Positions 1 through 12,500 of a DNA stretch of 26,510 bases are shown here, one piece after another. A model generated the notes under the pieces. It ran no database searches and was not told the DNA's origin. It was given only the letters and a program-made list of their open reading frames with translations. The translations under genes and the position numbers were made by a program. Numbering within the stretch: the stretch's first letter is position 1; every line of letters begins with the position of its first letter. Source of the stretch: Neelides folsomi. Taxonomy: Eukaryota > Arthropoda > Collembola > Neelipleona > Neelidae. The stretch is taken from NCBI GenBank assembly GCA_034687125.1, contig JAQGBZ010000617.1, forward strand, positions 1-26,510, in the 5' to 3' direction.

Positions 1-20
1 AAATGAACAATATTTTCTAA

Positions 21-120
21 ATTATTTAATAAGAGCCTCTGCTCGAATAAGAGCCCTGCTCGAATAAGAGCCCCCCCCCCCCTCCCCATGAAACCTAATT
101 TTTTAATAAGAGCCCAGGCT
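21..120. repeat. Short tandem motif AATAAGAGCC, about 17-bp period
   Basis: AATAAGAGCC occurs at about 28, 46 and 63, spaced 18 and 17 bp, with CTGCTCG-type spacers. A fourth copy lies near 105, after a run of 12 C at 71-82. The arrangement matches the 17-bp-period ATAAG(A/C)CGC field at 21.8-22.2 kb, so both may be subterminal repeats of one DNA-transposon family. The rest of positions 1-631 is the WDR47 intron or 3' flank and shows no coding signal. Confidence 0.55.
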
Positions 121-631
121 ACTATTCGAACAATAACGGTAACTACAAAAAATCAGACGAACAAAATAACCATGAAGTTTTTCCTTGACCATAAATAAAT
201 ACATCGTACATAATGAAAAGGAAGGAGTATATTTTTTTCTTTTTCCATTCCTTTCCTATGCCAACGCAATAGATGCCAACAAAAAGTAAGCAGAAATCCC
301 ACTTTCGTATTATTCGAGTCTCTTTTTGGACAAATTCAAGTACCATTTTGGTTCGGACTTAGTTAACACAATTATTTGTGGATTTTCTTTGATGGTACTG
401 CAAGGGAATTACATATTATGAAACTAGATTTTAATGTTACCAGAAGAGAAAATAAACGGTAGGTAGTTGTCTGGAAAATTTTGACTTCCATCGAATATAA
501 ACTATTCCACTTGGTTTCAAAAATCACAAAATATCCAACGTATGAGAATGAAGGGTAAAAACTAATCAAATTATTTTTCTCGGACATTAAATTGACGTGA
601 GCATTATAGTTTTACATGTGTTGAAACTTAC

Positions 632-3600
632 GGCTGCTGGAGAAAATCTTACAGATCTCACGTCTGATGAATGAGTTTTCATTGATTGAATTTGTCGCTG
701 TCCACGAATATCATACATAACAATAGCCGCGTCTTCATGGCCAGAAATCATCAGTCGTCCAGAGGATTCAACGCAAACGGATGCCACTGGTGATTTTGTA
801 GAAGAAGTTGATGTGAGAGGAGTCACACAATCTACACAACCACGAGTTCTCAAGTCCCAAAATCTGATTGTTTTGTCCTGAGACCCACTGCAGAAGATTT
901 GACCTCCCCAGTTAAATAAAGACAATATTGCTCCTAAAATTGGAAAAAAATCGTGTTATACTCTCCAGACGCCGAGCCAATGCAGTTCCCGGGTTTTAGA
1001 ATTTAAATAAGATTATTATAATTTTCATCTATTGCAATTAAAATTGTGTAACTAATTCAAATTCAAAACCCGCCAAATGCATTGGCTCAGCGTCTAGAGA
1101 GTACATAGATTGTTTCTGCTTAAAGCGCAAGCTAGGCCTATTGCAGCATAAATTAAATCAATATACTATATAATCCTTGTTGTTACTTCCAAAGCCAATA
1201 TTCTTTATTAATAAAAATTCTTTCAATTTAATTAGGTGAAAATAAAAATATCAAAATGGAGTTATCACTTTACCAGTATGTCCCGATAAAGCTTGAAACG
1301 GTGTAGCAGTCGAGCAATCTGTTACATAGATTTTACAATCTCCAGCACCACCTTTAAGGATATCCAATGATATTTATTTAAGACTATGACTTATTATACA
1401 TTTTAGATTTTTAATATTTCCGTTTTGTTTCTGCTATATCGGGGTCAAATATTATATTTAATATAATAAACCAAATGAAATTTATTACATACCACTGACC
1501 AAAAGAGAAGTTTTCTTATTAATTTCTTCAATAAAACAAACATCTCTTACTGTTCCATCATGCATAGACAATTCTACTTCCTGAGACCCTGTGACTTCTT
1601 GACCATTGGCCACATCCTCAAACCGAAGTAGTTTAACAGTTTTGTCATTGCTTCCTGTCGCAATTAAATTTCCATCCGGGGACCAACCAAGACAATAAAT
1701 GGAGCCCTGTATAATTAATTATCTTATAGTATAATAATTTTTAATTGTTGAAATTGTTACAATTTAGATTACAAACATCGTTGAAAATATTTATTATAAG
1801 ATAATAAATAATCTCTATCATAATTTAAAATCAAACAAACTTTGTGGTGTTTGGTTCTTTTAAAGAGCACCGTAGGCTGACAAGCTAAATGATTTTCATT
1901 AAAGTCTGATAAATCTGGATAAGAACAAATTCTGAGAGTCTTTGAATTTGATCCAATGGCATAAACTTTTCCTAATGGATGAAATTCTGCACAACGAACA
2001 GCTTGAACATCTTCCATATAGGTCACAGGCAGAAAATTTCCCTTTCGCCTAATTTTATTTTCATTATTCTCGAGCTGAAAATCAAAAAACTTGTGTAAGA
2101 GATTGGATAAAATTTGCCATTGCATACTTGAAGCTATGTACAGTATGAACCATTAGACGGTCTCTTTAGGGTTTATAATAAAAGTTTGATTTGTTAAATA
2201 AGCCTGTGTGGATTCTATCAAAGTCACGGTAAAGATCATTACGATTTTAAGTCCTCAGAGAAATTTTCTTAAAGATAGTAGGGGAAATCTACAAATCTTC
2301 CCTTTTGAGTGATGATTTTAACTCGAAATCTGTTGATCTTTTAACACTACTTTGAAGCCTTATAAAAAAGTATAAAAAAATCTACCGATTTTCAGGTCTG
2401 CCATAGCTATGGCATAAAGGAAAATAATATGCTACAAAAAAGGAACGATACATTAGATTATATGTAGCTTGATTTAGTTTGTTATAATGTGTGTGGGTAT
2501 ATCGCAACAATTTCAGACCCTTTTACCGGTCATGCTGTACATAACTACATATATTATACTTTATTTCTTGAAAATGATCTTTTCTCAAGCTTAAAATGAT
2601 TAAAACAAAAACTTACAGACTTTGCAGATATATCATTAGGGGTTCTAGAAGTCTCCATAGATTTCTGAGACGATTTTATGAGGCTTGGATTATTATTATT
2701 TGCACTCTTTTTTGGCATTTGATTTTGGTAATTGTCTTCTTGACGTTCGCTTATTGAATTATTGATATCTCCAAAGAGCCGATCAACCGATGTGGTCATT
2801 GTTTTCAAATCTATTGTGGGTACTTCAGTACAGCTTAAATGAAAACTTGTGCTTGCCATACTCCTAAAACATCGTAATCAATAATTAAAATTCGTTCAAA
2901 TTCACAAAATAATTTTCATTGATTTTCTATAAAGGTATTTGAACCTTGATAGGAGGTCAGAAGCTGAATCCATAATTGAGACATTCAAAAGCGCCCGTTG
3001 GGGCTTTGGAAGGGGTTCTACATCGACTCTGAGGTTTCTCCTTTGGAATGGACACCCAAAGACTTGATTTGGAATGTTTCGGATCCAGGAGAGCAAGCTG
3101 AGATCAGATTCTGATAATTGAGCTTCGTTGAGGAGATTCGGAAATTTTAGCTGATCGATCGTCCCCTTCACATCCACCTTTTCACTAGTCAATGCTTTTG
3201 ATTGACAGAAATCGACACAGGTCTCATATAACAAACCCTGTCAGAAATGAATTTGAGTTATTAAATTAAAAGTTGCGCCACATCAATTCAAATAGATTCA
3301 ACATTCAATAGATCAATAATTCCAAGTTGGTTTTGCTTACTTTGATTAGGAGTTGGACCAGCCTGTCGTTTTTCGATACTTTTGTTAATTTCGGCGGTCC
3401 ATTGGGAGGTGGGATGAAGCGAGCGACGAGTGGACGGAGACTGTTGAAACAAGCGAGTCGGGCTGTGGAACTCTTCCAATCTTTGTACTCCGGATGCTCA
3501 GCGAGACGAGAAGGAGAAGTGAGGAGGAGACAGAGAGACGAATATTCCTCCTTTGAGTCGCACAGCCCCTCTAACTCGCTCAAAATCTTATCCGAAACGA

Positions 3601-4564
3601 ATTGAAACAATAAGTGACCTCAGAAATAGACAAACCACAGAGCTACTTAAACCTAGACTCCAATTTCAGTTGATTCCTTCGAGGGTTTGCGGAACTCAAC
3701 CGTGGAAGGAATTCTATTCATAAAAGAATTCGAATCGAGGAATCGTGGTCGTAAAGACAGCCAGATTCCTTATTCATTGATTCATCCAAAGTTTTAGTAG
3801 ACTTCACCTTACTTCTTTTATCATTTATTTCTATTGTAATTCTATAAGGAATTTAATTCATAGAATATTTACAGATTCGTGTAATCCATTACAATAAATC
3901 ATTATTTACTGTACTTTTCTTTCCTGGTAGGTTAGTAGTTTGATTTATGGACTTTTCAGAAAGAGTTCATACACATCGAATATTATAATTTTATAGAATA
4001 TTTTATAGTAAATCTTCCAAACTTTTATCAAGTAAGTTTATTTAAATTAACTACTTAATTGTTAATTTTAATGTACCTTGACTAAATCTTCAACAATATT
4101 CGGAGATTTTATTTCTTCAGTAGGAAGAGGAAGTTGGATATTTGAATCAGCGTGTCTTGAGAGCATTTCAAGAAATCGATGTTTGAGTATTGTGCATCTA
4201 ACTTTCTTTCCTAACCATCAAAAATCGATTTATTAAACCTCAATGAATTAAGGAGCTATCGAAACTTTATGCGGTTAAATGATTGGCATTTTTCTATTTT
4301 TGTTAACAAACCAGGGAAAGTTCTGAATGCTTCTTCTAATGGTTGAAGAAATTCCGCAACATCGTCCCATCGTCCATCAACGACGAGGGAGCGGAGGAAG
4401 ACGAGATCGGGGGACAGGATGAGTTCGTTCACAATTCCCGATTCCTTTTCTAATTCCAATTGGGCGGAGGTCAGTCCACGACTCCCGAGGAACTCCAAGA
4501 GAAGATTGACAACTTCTGATTCGCATATTAAAAGACGATCTTCTTCACCACCGGCTGTTGTCAT
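632..4564 (-). CDS. WDR47: WDR47 orthologue (LisH-CTLH-WD40 protein), 3' end outside the window
   Basis: WDR47 is a neuronal microtubule-associated scaffold. Exons on the minus strand are 4564-4312, 4210-4077, 3586-3341, 3237-2945, 2863-2617, 2074-1841, 1706-1493, 1351-1274 and 933-632. All phases join, giving 2,001 nt or 667 residues. The start is the ATG at 4564, followed by MTTAGGEEDRLL. The N-terminus holds LisH/CTLH signatures (LELEKESGIVNE, DGRWDDV, ILKHRFLEML, LCLLLTSP, DFCQSKA, DLSLLSWI). The C-terminal half is WD40 (IGSNSKTLRICSYPDL, TGSNDKTVK, SGSQDKTIRFWDLR, SSDVRSVRFSP), closely matching vertebrate WDR47. The linker at about residues 310-395 is much shorter than in vertebrates. 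Two introns (after 4312 and after 1841) start with a weak GTTTGT donor. The last exon ends in phase 0 at a GTAAGT donor (631-626). No exon for the final ~70 residues is visible in 1-625, so the gene continues off the window. Confidence 0.93.
961..1101. mobile_element. 141-bp MITE with ~45-bp terminal inverted repeats, TA-flanked
   Basis: The left arm begins CTCTCCAGACGCCGAGCC at 961. The right arm ends GGCTCAGCGTCTAGAGAG at 1101. The arms pair over about 45 bp with a handful of mismatches and end in an AT-rich core. TA dinucleotides lie at 959-960 and 1102-1103, as expected for a Tc1/mariner-type target duplication. It has no coding capacity. It sits in a WDR47 intron, with one end 27 nt from the 3' splice site of the exon that starts at 933. 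Confidence 0.75.
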
Positions 4565-6519
4565 TATTTTATTGAACTGATCACATTTCCCTCACTTGAA
4601 CTTTCAACTCCACAACTTCACGAACACATCATTTTTAATCTTAACTTGTTTAATGTTATGGAATGGACGATTAAATATTTAATTCAAAATGCACTATTAA
4701 TTTTTTATAACCCAATACATCAACAATGGTTATTCAATTTAAATAATTATAATATTTTTATAACTTTATTTATTATTGAGATGTAGAGCGAAACAGAGAA
4801 GAGATATAATATTTGTATATAGGTATTATTACTAGTCTCTTTATATTTAAACTGACATTGTCTATTTAATTATTATTTTATAACCTTAAATATTCTCATT
4901 GGTCAATGTGCGCAATTTTGTTAAAGAATTAAACCACTTTCAATTACTTATAGATCAAATAGATGAATGAAATTGTAAAGTAGAATGAAACTTAATTGTT
5001 TGAATTGTTGGAGGATTTAGCCTTGGAGCTCCTGATTCGTTGGAATGAGCGAAGGAAGAAGAACAGAATGAACTTTTGTTATTTATTTACTGTATCGGAC
5101 GAAGAAGTGCACTATACGGTTCAATTAATGAGTGATGAACTCTTCTGCTCACTTCTCTCCATCTTCGCGAAATGAGCAGGATGAGGGAGGAAATGCTACA
5201 CCTTCTCACTCTCGTTCAACGTCTTCTCCACAATCATTTCTCCTAATCACATAATCACATTTAACGCTACAAGCACAATGTGTAACTTCTTCTCATCTTC
5301 CCACTTCCATTACTTTTTTACAGTGAAGGAATTCCAAAGCACTTCCTTTATTTCCTCAGCTCTCAGCTCGGAAAGTTTATTCACTATATGTAGTAAAGTA
5401 CCTACTTTAATGGTGATTTATTACAATTCATATCTCTCAAGGAGAAACAATAGTTTTATGAATGAATCTTTTAAGAAATAATTCCCTTACAAAACGATTA
5501 TTCTGGAGGTAATAAAAAGAGTAATGAGATATAACCTAATATTGATTGAAGATATAGTAGGATTATTTGAATATTGAAACGAGGGGCCAATGTGTGAGGA
5601 TCCTATCAAATGGGAGTTTGAATAATGAAGATGAGAGATAGTTATTTATTTACAGAAACCCCGACTATTCAGACCTGTCCTGGGAGATGTATGAGCCAAT
5701 CTTCTTAAGAGATCTCAGGGAGGGTGGAGAAAATCCCACTCTGACTCATCATTGACATTATACATACAGAAAAGTCCGAATTTGCCTCTCCCTCATGTGT
5801 TCAGCTTAGGCTTCAACTCCGTTTCGGGGTTTCCTTCTACACAGACTCCGTAGGATTGTTTCCAACTGTTCTAAAATCATTGTTCTATTGCTAAAGTGGT
5901 CGTTATCATAAAGATTTAACTGCTACACAATAGAATTACGCTTCTTTTGTGGGATTATGGCCAAGCTTTCAACTTTTATCGAGCAAATAAATTCTCATAG
6001 TAGTTTTAATTTATGCTCATATTATACTAATCAATTATTAGTATATGGTATGGTATGATATTATTCGCTATTTACAACTCGCATTTTCAATCAACTATGT
6101 TGTATAAATTTTTATTATAAATTACTCGAGTTGAATAAACACTTGATTTGAAATTTTAAAAGATTTTACACAATTTAGTATAGTTATGATGAATGAGAAA
6201 GCACACATTTGTTCAATGACTTTTAAACCGTTAACTCGTATATTTTTAACCAAATCCGTTTTGGTCTGAAGTGCTTCTTTGTTTTGCAAATTAAGCCCTT
6301 CCTTATGGTTTACTCAAATGAAAGGAGAAAAGAAGGATGTAAAACCCCTTCCATCTCAATTCTTCAATCTAATCTAAAAGTACTCGAACTTGACCTCTGC
6401 TACAAATGGATGGATTTAGGAAGTACCGCAAGGTCTATTTTAAATTTCGGTTGTCATATCCAAATTGAGAATTATCGCTTAAAGGACCGTGGTGAAGGAA
6501 GAAACATTTTCAGTTCACG
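4565..6519. other. Intergenic region between divergent genes
   Basis: This ~1.95-kb interval separates the start codons of WDR47 (minus) and the aminopeptidase (plus), so it should hold both promoters and 5' UTRs. It is AT-rich apart from a more mixed-composition stretch at about 5020-5260. I see no convincing exon, RNA gene or complete transposon. Short ORFs here show no recognisable protein. An imperfect inverted pair (GAAACCCC near 5656, GGGGTTTC near 5825) is too weak to name. Confidence 0.6.
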
Positions 6520-9500
6520 ATGCCGTCGAGTAAAAGTATCATTTCCTTTTGTTTCTTATTATTATCTTTGTGTAATCCAACGCCGGTTTTCAAAGACATT
6601 TCTGGAGATGTGAATTTGTACAATTATTACGAAGACGAATGGAGTTGCCTGGAAAAGAATTACAATGAGAAAAACGGGGGAGAGAATCGGGTTCTTTTGC
6701 CAAAAACAATTCTCCCGACTGACTACATTCTCACACTCGTCCTTAATATGGACACCAAGGATTTAAAGGATGCAGAATCGCAACCCATTGAAATGAACAC
6801 CTGTGCTGGAGAAGTCACTATTACAATTTTACCACTAGCTGAAACAAACAATATCATTTTGCACGCAAGTGAAATGACAATTGATGAATCTTCTGTTAAG
6901 GTTAAAAGAATATGTCTTAATCAATAAATGCTTAAATTAATCAATTCGCTTAAGATGTTAAAGAATGATTTTATGTTTTTAATTGTAATAAATAATTACA
7001 AAGTTTATTAGGCACTATATACATATAATCATGATAAGATGAATACTTATTCAACTTATAAATACTAGACTGTCATACACATAAAATCGATATAAGTGCA
7101 TTTTATATACGGTAAATGATAAATATTATCAAATGTCATTTTACAGGTGAAGAATCTCAAACGCAATGAAATAAACAAAGTGATAAGTCAAGAGTACGAA
7201 ATTGAGAATGAATTTTTCAAAATGTCATTGGAAACCCCTTTAATAGTTAGAGAAAAATATGAAGTTCGGATGAAATTCACATCAAGCATTTCGAGTGGTA
7301 GGGTTTTTAAATACATAATTTAAATTATCTGTACTTATTAATTTAGGCAATAATACGGATGCATATTTGTTTAAAACGAAACAAAATAGTTAGTAAATAT
7401 ATTTTAAAAATTTTTTGTCAATTATTACAGATAGACTTGATGGGATTTATAAAAGTAACTATACGGTGACAACTGAAAATGGATTTGAAATAAGGCACTC
7501 ACCGTCTGATTTATTTGATTCATTCAATTATTGCATGTTATGTATGATATCGCTAATTACTCGGCATTAGGAACTACGTGTACAGGGTGCGTCAAAATGC
7601 TGTCGTTATTATGTGATTGTCTCTTTAAAAAATAAAGCAACTTTTGACGCACCCCGTATGTATAAGTTTATATATGTATAATACCATACATAAATACCAT
7701 TTATATCAACTATATTTCTAATCTGTTTTTAATAATAATAAATTCTATGTTATTAGGTATCTTGCTACAACTCAATTTGAACCAGCAGATGCCAGAAAAG
7801 CTTTTCCTTGTTTTGATGAACCATCACTAAAATGTATATATCCAAACTATACTTTAACAAGCTTATTAATTATGTATTTAGTTGAATAATTATAATTATG
7901 AATAATTATAATAATTATAATAATAATAATATAATTACAGCTAGGTTTGAAATCACTATTGGAAGATCAGGGAATTATCATTCGTTGAGTAATATGAATA
8001 GGAAATCTACAAAACCAATGTACGTATTGTATTTGTAATAAATAATAATAATAAATAATAATCATATGCCTGCATGTAGAATACTTCTAATGTAAATATA
8101 TGTTTCTATTGTAAATTCTGAATCTAATCATCTTAGACCTGGAATCGATAATTATTATTGGGATCGCTATGAGGTTACCCCTGTAATGTCTACTTACCTT
8201 ATTGCCTTCATTGTTTCGGATTATAAATTTCAATTAGCCGATCTCGATTTGTACAGAGGAAAACCAGTGAAGGTAAGAAAGCAAAGCGGAAATGTTATTT
8301 TATGTATTTGTCTCTTTCTTTGTATTTTTTAATTTTGCGTTTGTACTTTTTACGGATTTTATCTATTCAACTTTCATTTTGTTAGGTTTGGACCACTGGA
8401 GCCAATATTGAAAGCTCGAAAGGCAAACATAGTGCAATGACAGGAGCTAAAATTCTTTCTTATTATGAACAATATTTCAATTATGAATACCCTTTACCAA
8501 AAATGGACATGGTAGCCATTCCTCATTTTGCAGCAGGTTAATAAATTTCTCATGCAATACATTCCTCAAAGTTTAATTCATTTAACCTTCAGTAACATTT
8601 AATCACATTTTTTGACTATTTGTAGGGGCAATGGAAAATTATGGTAAGGTTCATTTTTCTCTTAATTCAATGAAGCTACTGCACTGTCAGTAACAAGTCC
8701 ATAATTATTCTTTGTACAAATTTTAAATTAGTAATTTATGGAACAAAACTATTTCTTTATTTGCAGGTTTAAATACCTACAGGTAAATAACAAGTCTAAT
8801 TATAATAACAACAATATACATTTTTTATCATTCTGCTTATGTTTTATGTTTTACTTAAGTATTTTCTGCTCTCGAAATTTCATTCTTGTAGAGAGAAACT
8901 TCTGCTTGTAGGGACAAACGACAGTCAGATATACATATACAGAGTTACATCTACAGTTGCTCATGAACTTGCTCATCAATATTTTGGAAATTTGGTATTT
9001 AACTTAGTAAAAATTTAGTAGAAAACTTTTATAATAAAATAAATAATATCGAAAAGTATAATCCATATTATGATTTAAAGCTTTTCATTAAAAAATGTGA
9101 TTAAGTTTTAATTCTACATAATTGACATAAATTGATAGGTGACGTGTAGAACATGGAATCATCTTTGGCTCAATGAAGGTCTGTTAACAATTGACATAAG
9201 ATAAATATTCTAACATTAAGATAGAGTAATATTAGATAAAGTAATTTAAAGTAAATAATAATAATTGGCATTTTAATATGATTTCAAATGTAATAAAATG
9301 ATATTTTAATCATTTATATCTTTAAAAGTAACCATTATTAATATAAGCAAGTGAATTTTATTGGAAAGCTACAGTATTGATTTGATTAATTCTTCTTTAA
9401 AACTTTGTTTCTCCCGTCAAATTAATTAATTAGTTAAGTTTTTTTAATTATTGATTTGCTATTGATTTGCAAGTGATTATTTAAATTCACTGAAACAAGA

Positions 9501-12500
9501 TTCTTGCTAGTGCAAAGTTAATGTTATTCCATTTTTATGATTTCAATCAATATAAAAGTGATTTTTAATCCCAAATCTCCTTAATTTTTAGAGAGTTAAT
9601 TGGAACTAAATATGCTTAATTAGTTATTCTTCGATTGATTTTTGAAACCAAAATCTAAAACATGCGATACTTTAAATATATAAAATATTAGTGAACGGCG
9701 CAGCGCTTAGTTTATTTTCTCAAAAATTTGTGAAAATGCTTAATTAATTAGACTTGAAATGAAATTATTATTATATGTATTTATTTAATAATCTTTCTTT
9801 ATTTAATGTTCCAGGATTTGCAACTTATATCTCCTATATCGGTAAGTAAAATTTAATCTCTTCAAAATATTCTTTGAAAAATTACTAGGTATACCTATAT
9901 ACAAAAATTAAAAACTCATATTATAAATAATATATTAAAAATTCTTTATTACAAATATGGTAGGAGTCCAGAAGACAAATCCTGAATTTAGCCCTAATTT
10001 ATTATTCATTAATGAAGTTCAACAAAGTGCCTTCAAAGTGGACGCCGATGAAAACAAAACACATCCTCTTGTTGTAAAAAATGAAACAATGACCGGCTAT
10101 TTCGATGCAATTACATATAGAAAGGTATTTTTAACAAGAGAATTTTTCAATATATTATTTATATATTATCAGTAAATACGATTCTTAAACGATAATATAC
10201 GAATTTTCATTTAAATGACATTTTAGGGGGCTTCTGTCTTAAAAATGATCGAAGGATTTTTGGGAGAATCAACCATGCAAAAAGGACTTCAGACTTACTT
10301 GGCCAAAAAGTAATTTTTATGTCAATTTTAAAAAGAAATGCACACTTGTTTTTTATCAATCTTCATTAGAGCATTCGGGAATGTGGTTCAAGACGATCTT
10401 TTTGAAGTACTTCAAGAGCAGGCAACAAAAGATGGAACAATTTCTAAATATTTAACAGTTAAAGAGGTAAATAATTAAATATACTGTGATCGTGAATTAA
10501 ATTTACTACTTATATCTTTTATATGAAATACCATGATACTTGTTGTCATTAATTAATGACTTTAAAATGGTTTCATGTACAATGCTTTTAATATTAATGG
10601 TTCTTCAGGTTCTTGATACATGGACGTTTAAATCAGGGTATCCTTTAATCAGAGTGAGCAAATCAAGCAAGAACAGCAAACAATATTATTTTACTCAGGT
10701 ATATTTCACTTATTTGGATTTCATTAAGACAAAATATTTATTCAAAATATTAATTATCATAGGAGAAATTCTTTGAGCGGAACGGCAAAGCAAAAGAATT
10801 CAATGAACTTTGGTGGGTTCCAATAACGTTGAAAACTTTAAAGGAAAGAAAAGACCAACAATATGATGAAATGTTTTGGATGCGAAATGACACAGCGACG
10901 TTACTTTACACCTTCTCAGAAGAGCCTCAGCAACTTCTTGTCAATTCTGATTCTAAAGGTAAGTAAAAAAACTCGATTCAAGAATTAATTCAAGAGTTTT
11001 TGTTACATCCACAAATATTTTTCGTTCATTTTCAGGATTTTACCGTGTTTTATATGACAATGGTCTAACAAAGAGTTTCTCGAAACAACTTACAACAGAT
11101 CATACCGCATATCCGGAAACATTTAGGAGCAAACTAATCGACGATTACTTTCACCTTGCTTTTAAAAGTGAATATCTATCTAAGTATTTATTCACATGTT
11201 CACAAATCAATGTGTGAACTTTTTTCATTATAAAATGATTTAAATTGAAGTGAAATTTTTGTTTTATTAACCCTTTGGTAAATTAATCCTATTTTCAGGA
11301 TACATTCCCATTGATCATGCATTGGAATTGACTAAATATCTTGGGAATGAAGTTGAATATTTGGTATGGTCGAGTGTGTTCTCCAATATCAAACCGCTTT
11401 ATATTACAAATAGTTATGAAGACATCCAAGAATTCAAGGCAAGAGTTCATTTTCATAAATATATTTTGAAAAATAAACAATGCACAATCCAGATTTTAGA
11501 TAATGTGTACATGTACCGATATATAACTAAGATGTATTGTTATGTGTTTAGGTACTAACAATTCACTAACAAAAAGTATCACAGTCTGTATGCATTATTG
11601 GTAGGGTTGCCGAATTTCCGGGAACGCTACCATATGGGAACGAACCCGGGAACGCTCCCAACCAGTGGCATCCTTAATAATTGGCTTGTGTAAATGAAAA
11701 CATTCATTTGCTTTTTCAGAAATATTTTCTACCTTTGATTCAAAGTGCTTTGGACAAAATTGGAATGGAAATTTTACCAAATGAAAAGGGGACAATTGTT
11801 TTCCTAAAGTCCAAATTGCTATCTTGGGCTTGTGATTTGCAAGGAGAATCCTGTATTGATCATTTGACCAAGATTTTTAAACATTGGACTGTTGACAAAG
11901 ATTACGCCAAGTATGTACCTATACTATGAAGATGTAAACATAGAGTGTCAAAACTAATTACAAGCTTGACAACATTATATTCACATTACGTGTCTAAACT
12001 ATTAGGACTAATTCAATATGTTAAGAATGAAAAATTATAACAGTATTGTTGTTTTATTTCAGAATTTCTCCAGATATAATTCCACTTGTGTTTTGTACTG
12101 CAATTACGAATGATATGGACAAAGGAGGGAATTCAAACTTTAATTTTGTATTGGAAAAATACAAGAACGAAAAAGACAAACGTTATCGTACAAGCCTACT
12201 TGTTTCGCTGGGATGTTCAAAAAGAGAAAATCGGATCGAGGAGTAAGAAAAACAATTAAATATGTTATTGCTTTATTGCACAAAAAATAACTTTAATATT
12301 TTTTTAGTTTACTCGAGAACTTGATGGACCCAGAATTTGGTGCATCCAAAGATGACATGGTGCAAACCATTCAAAGAATTGCTTCGAACAAACAAGGGAA
12401 AGTCATAGTTTGGAAGTACATAGAAGATAACTTTGATCGAATAGTTCAACTCCTTGGATCCGTCGAACAAGTTACCAAAATCATTGAAACGCTTTCTCTT

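Noticed and set aside
143..587. Open minus-strand stretches as the last WDR47 exons
   Set aside because: The translations lack the expected final WD40 blade (GSYD, WHxxD, TVTLW). They look like intron or UTR sequence, so the true last exon is probably off the window.
2554..2859. Separate gene starting at MASTSF
   Set aside because: The ATG lies inside WDR47 exon 5. The acceptor at 2863 joins it in phase to the previous exon, so it is not a start.
3327..3605. Plus-strand ORF opposite WDR47 exon 3
   Set aside because: It is the antisense shadow of a well-matched WDR47 exon and has no recognisable protein.
5278..5481. 67-codon ORF in the intergenic region
   Set aside because: Ser/Phe-rich low-complexity reading with no similarity that I recognise and no splice or regulatory context.
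5656..5840. Possible MITE from GAAACCCC and GGGGTTTC inverted words
   Set aside because: Only about 10 bp pair clearly, with no target duplication.
6284..6613. 109-codon ORF overlapping the aminopeptidase start
   Set aside because: Out of frame with the signal-peptide reading and without family similarity.
11601..11670. GGGAACG-rich stretch in an aminopeptidase intron as a transposon
   Set aside because: Repeated words are present (CCGGGAACGCT twice), but no inverted termini or target duplication could be defined.
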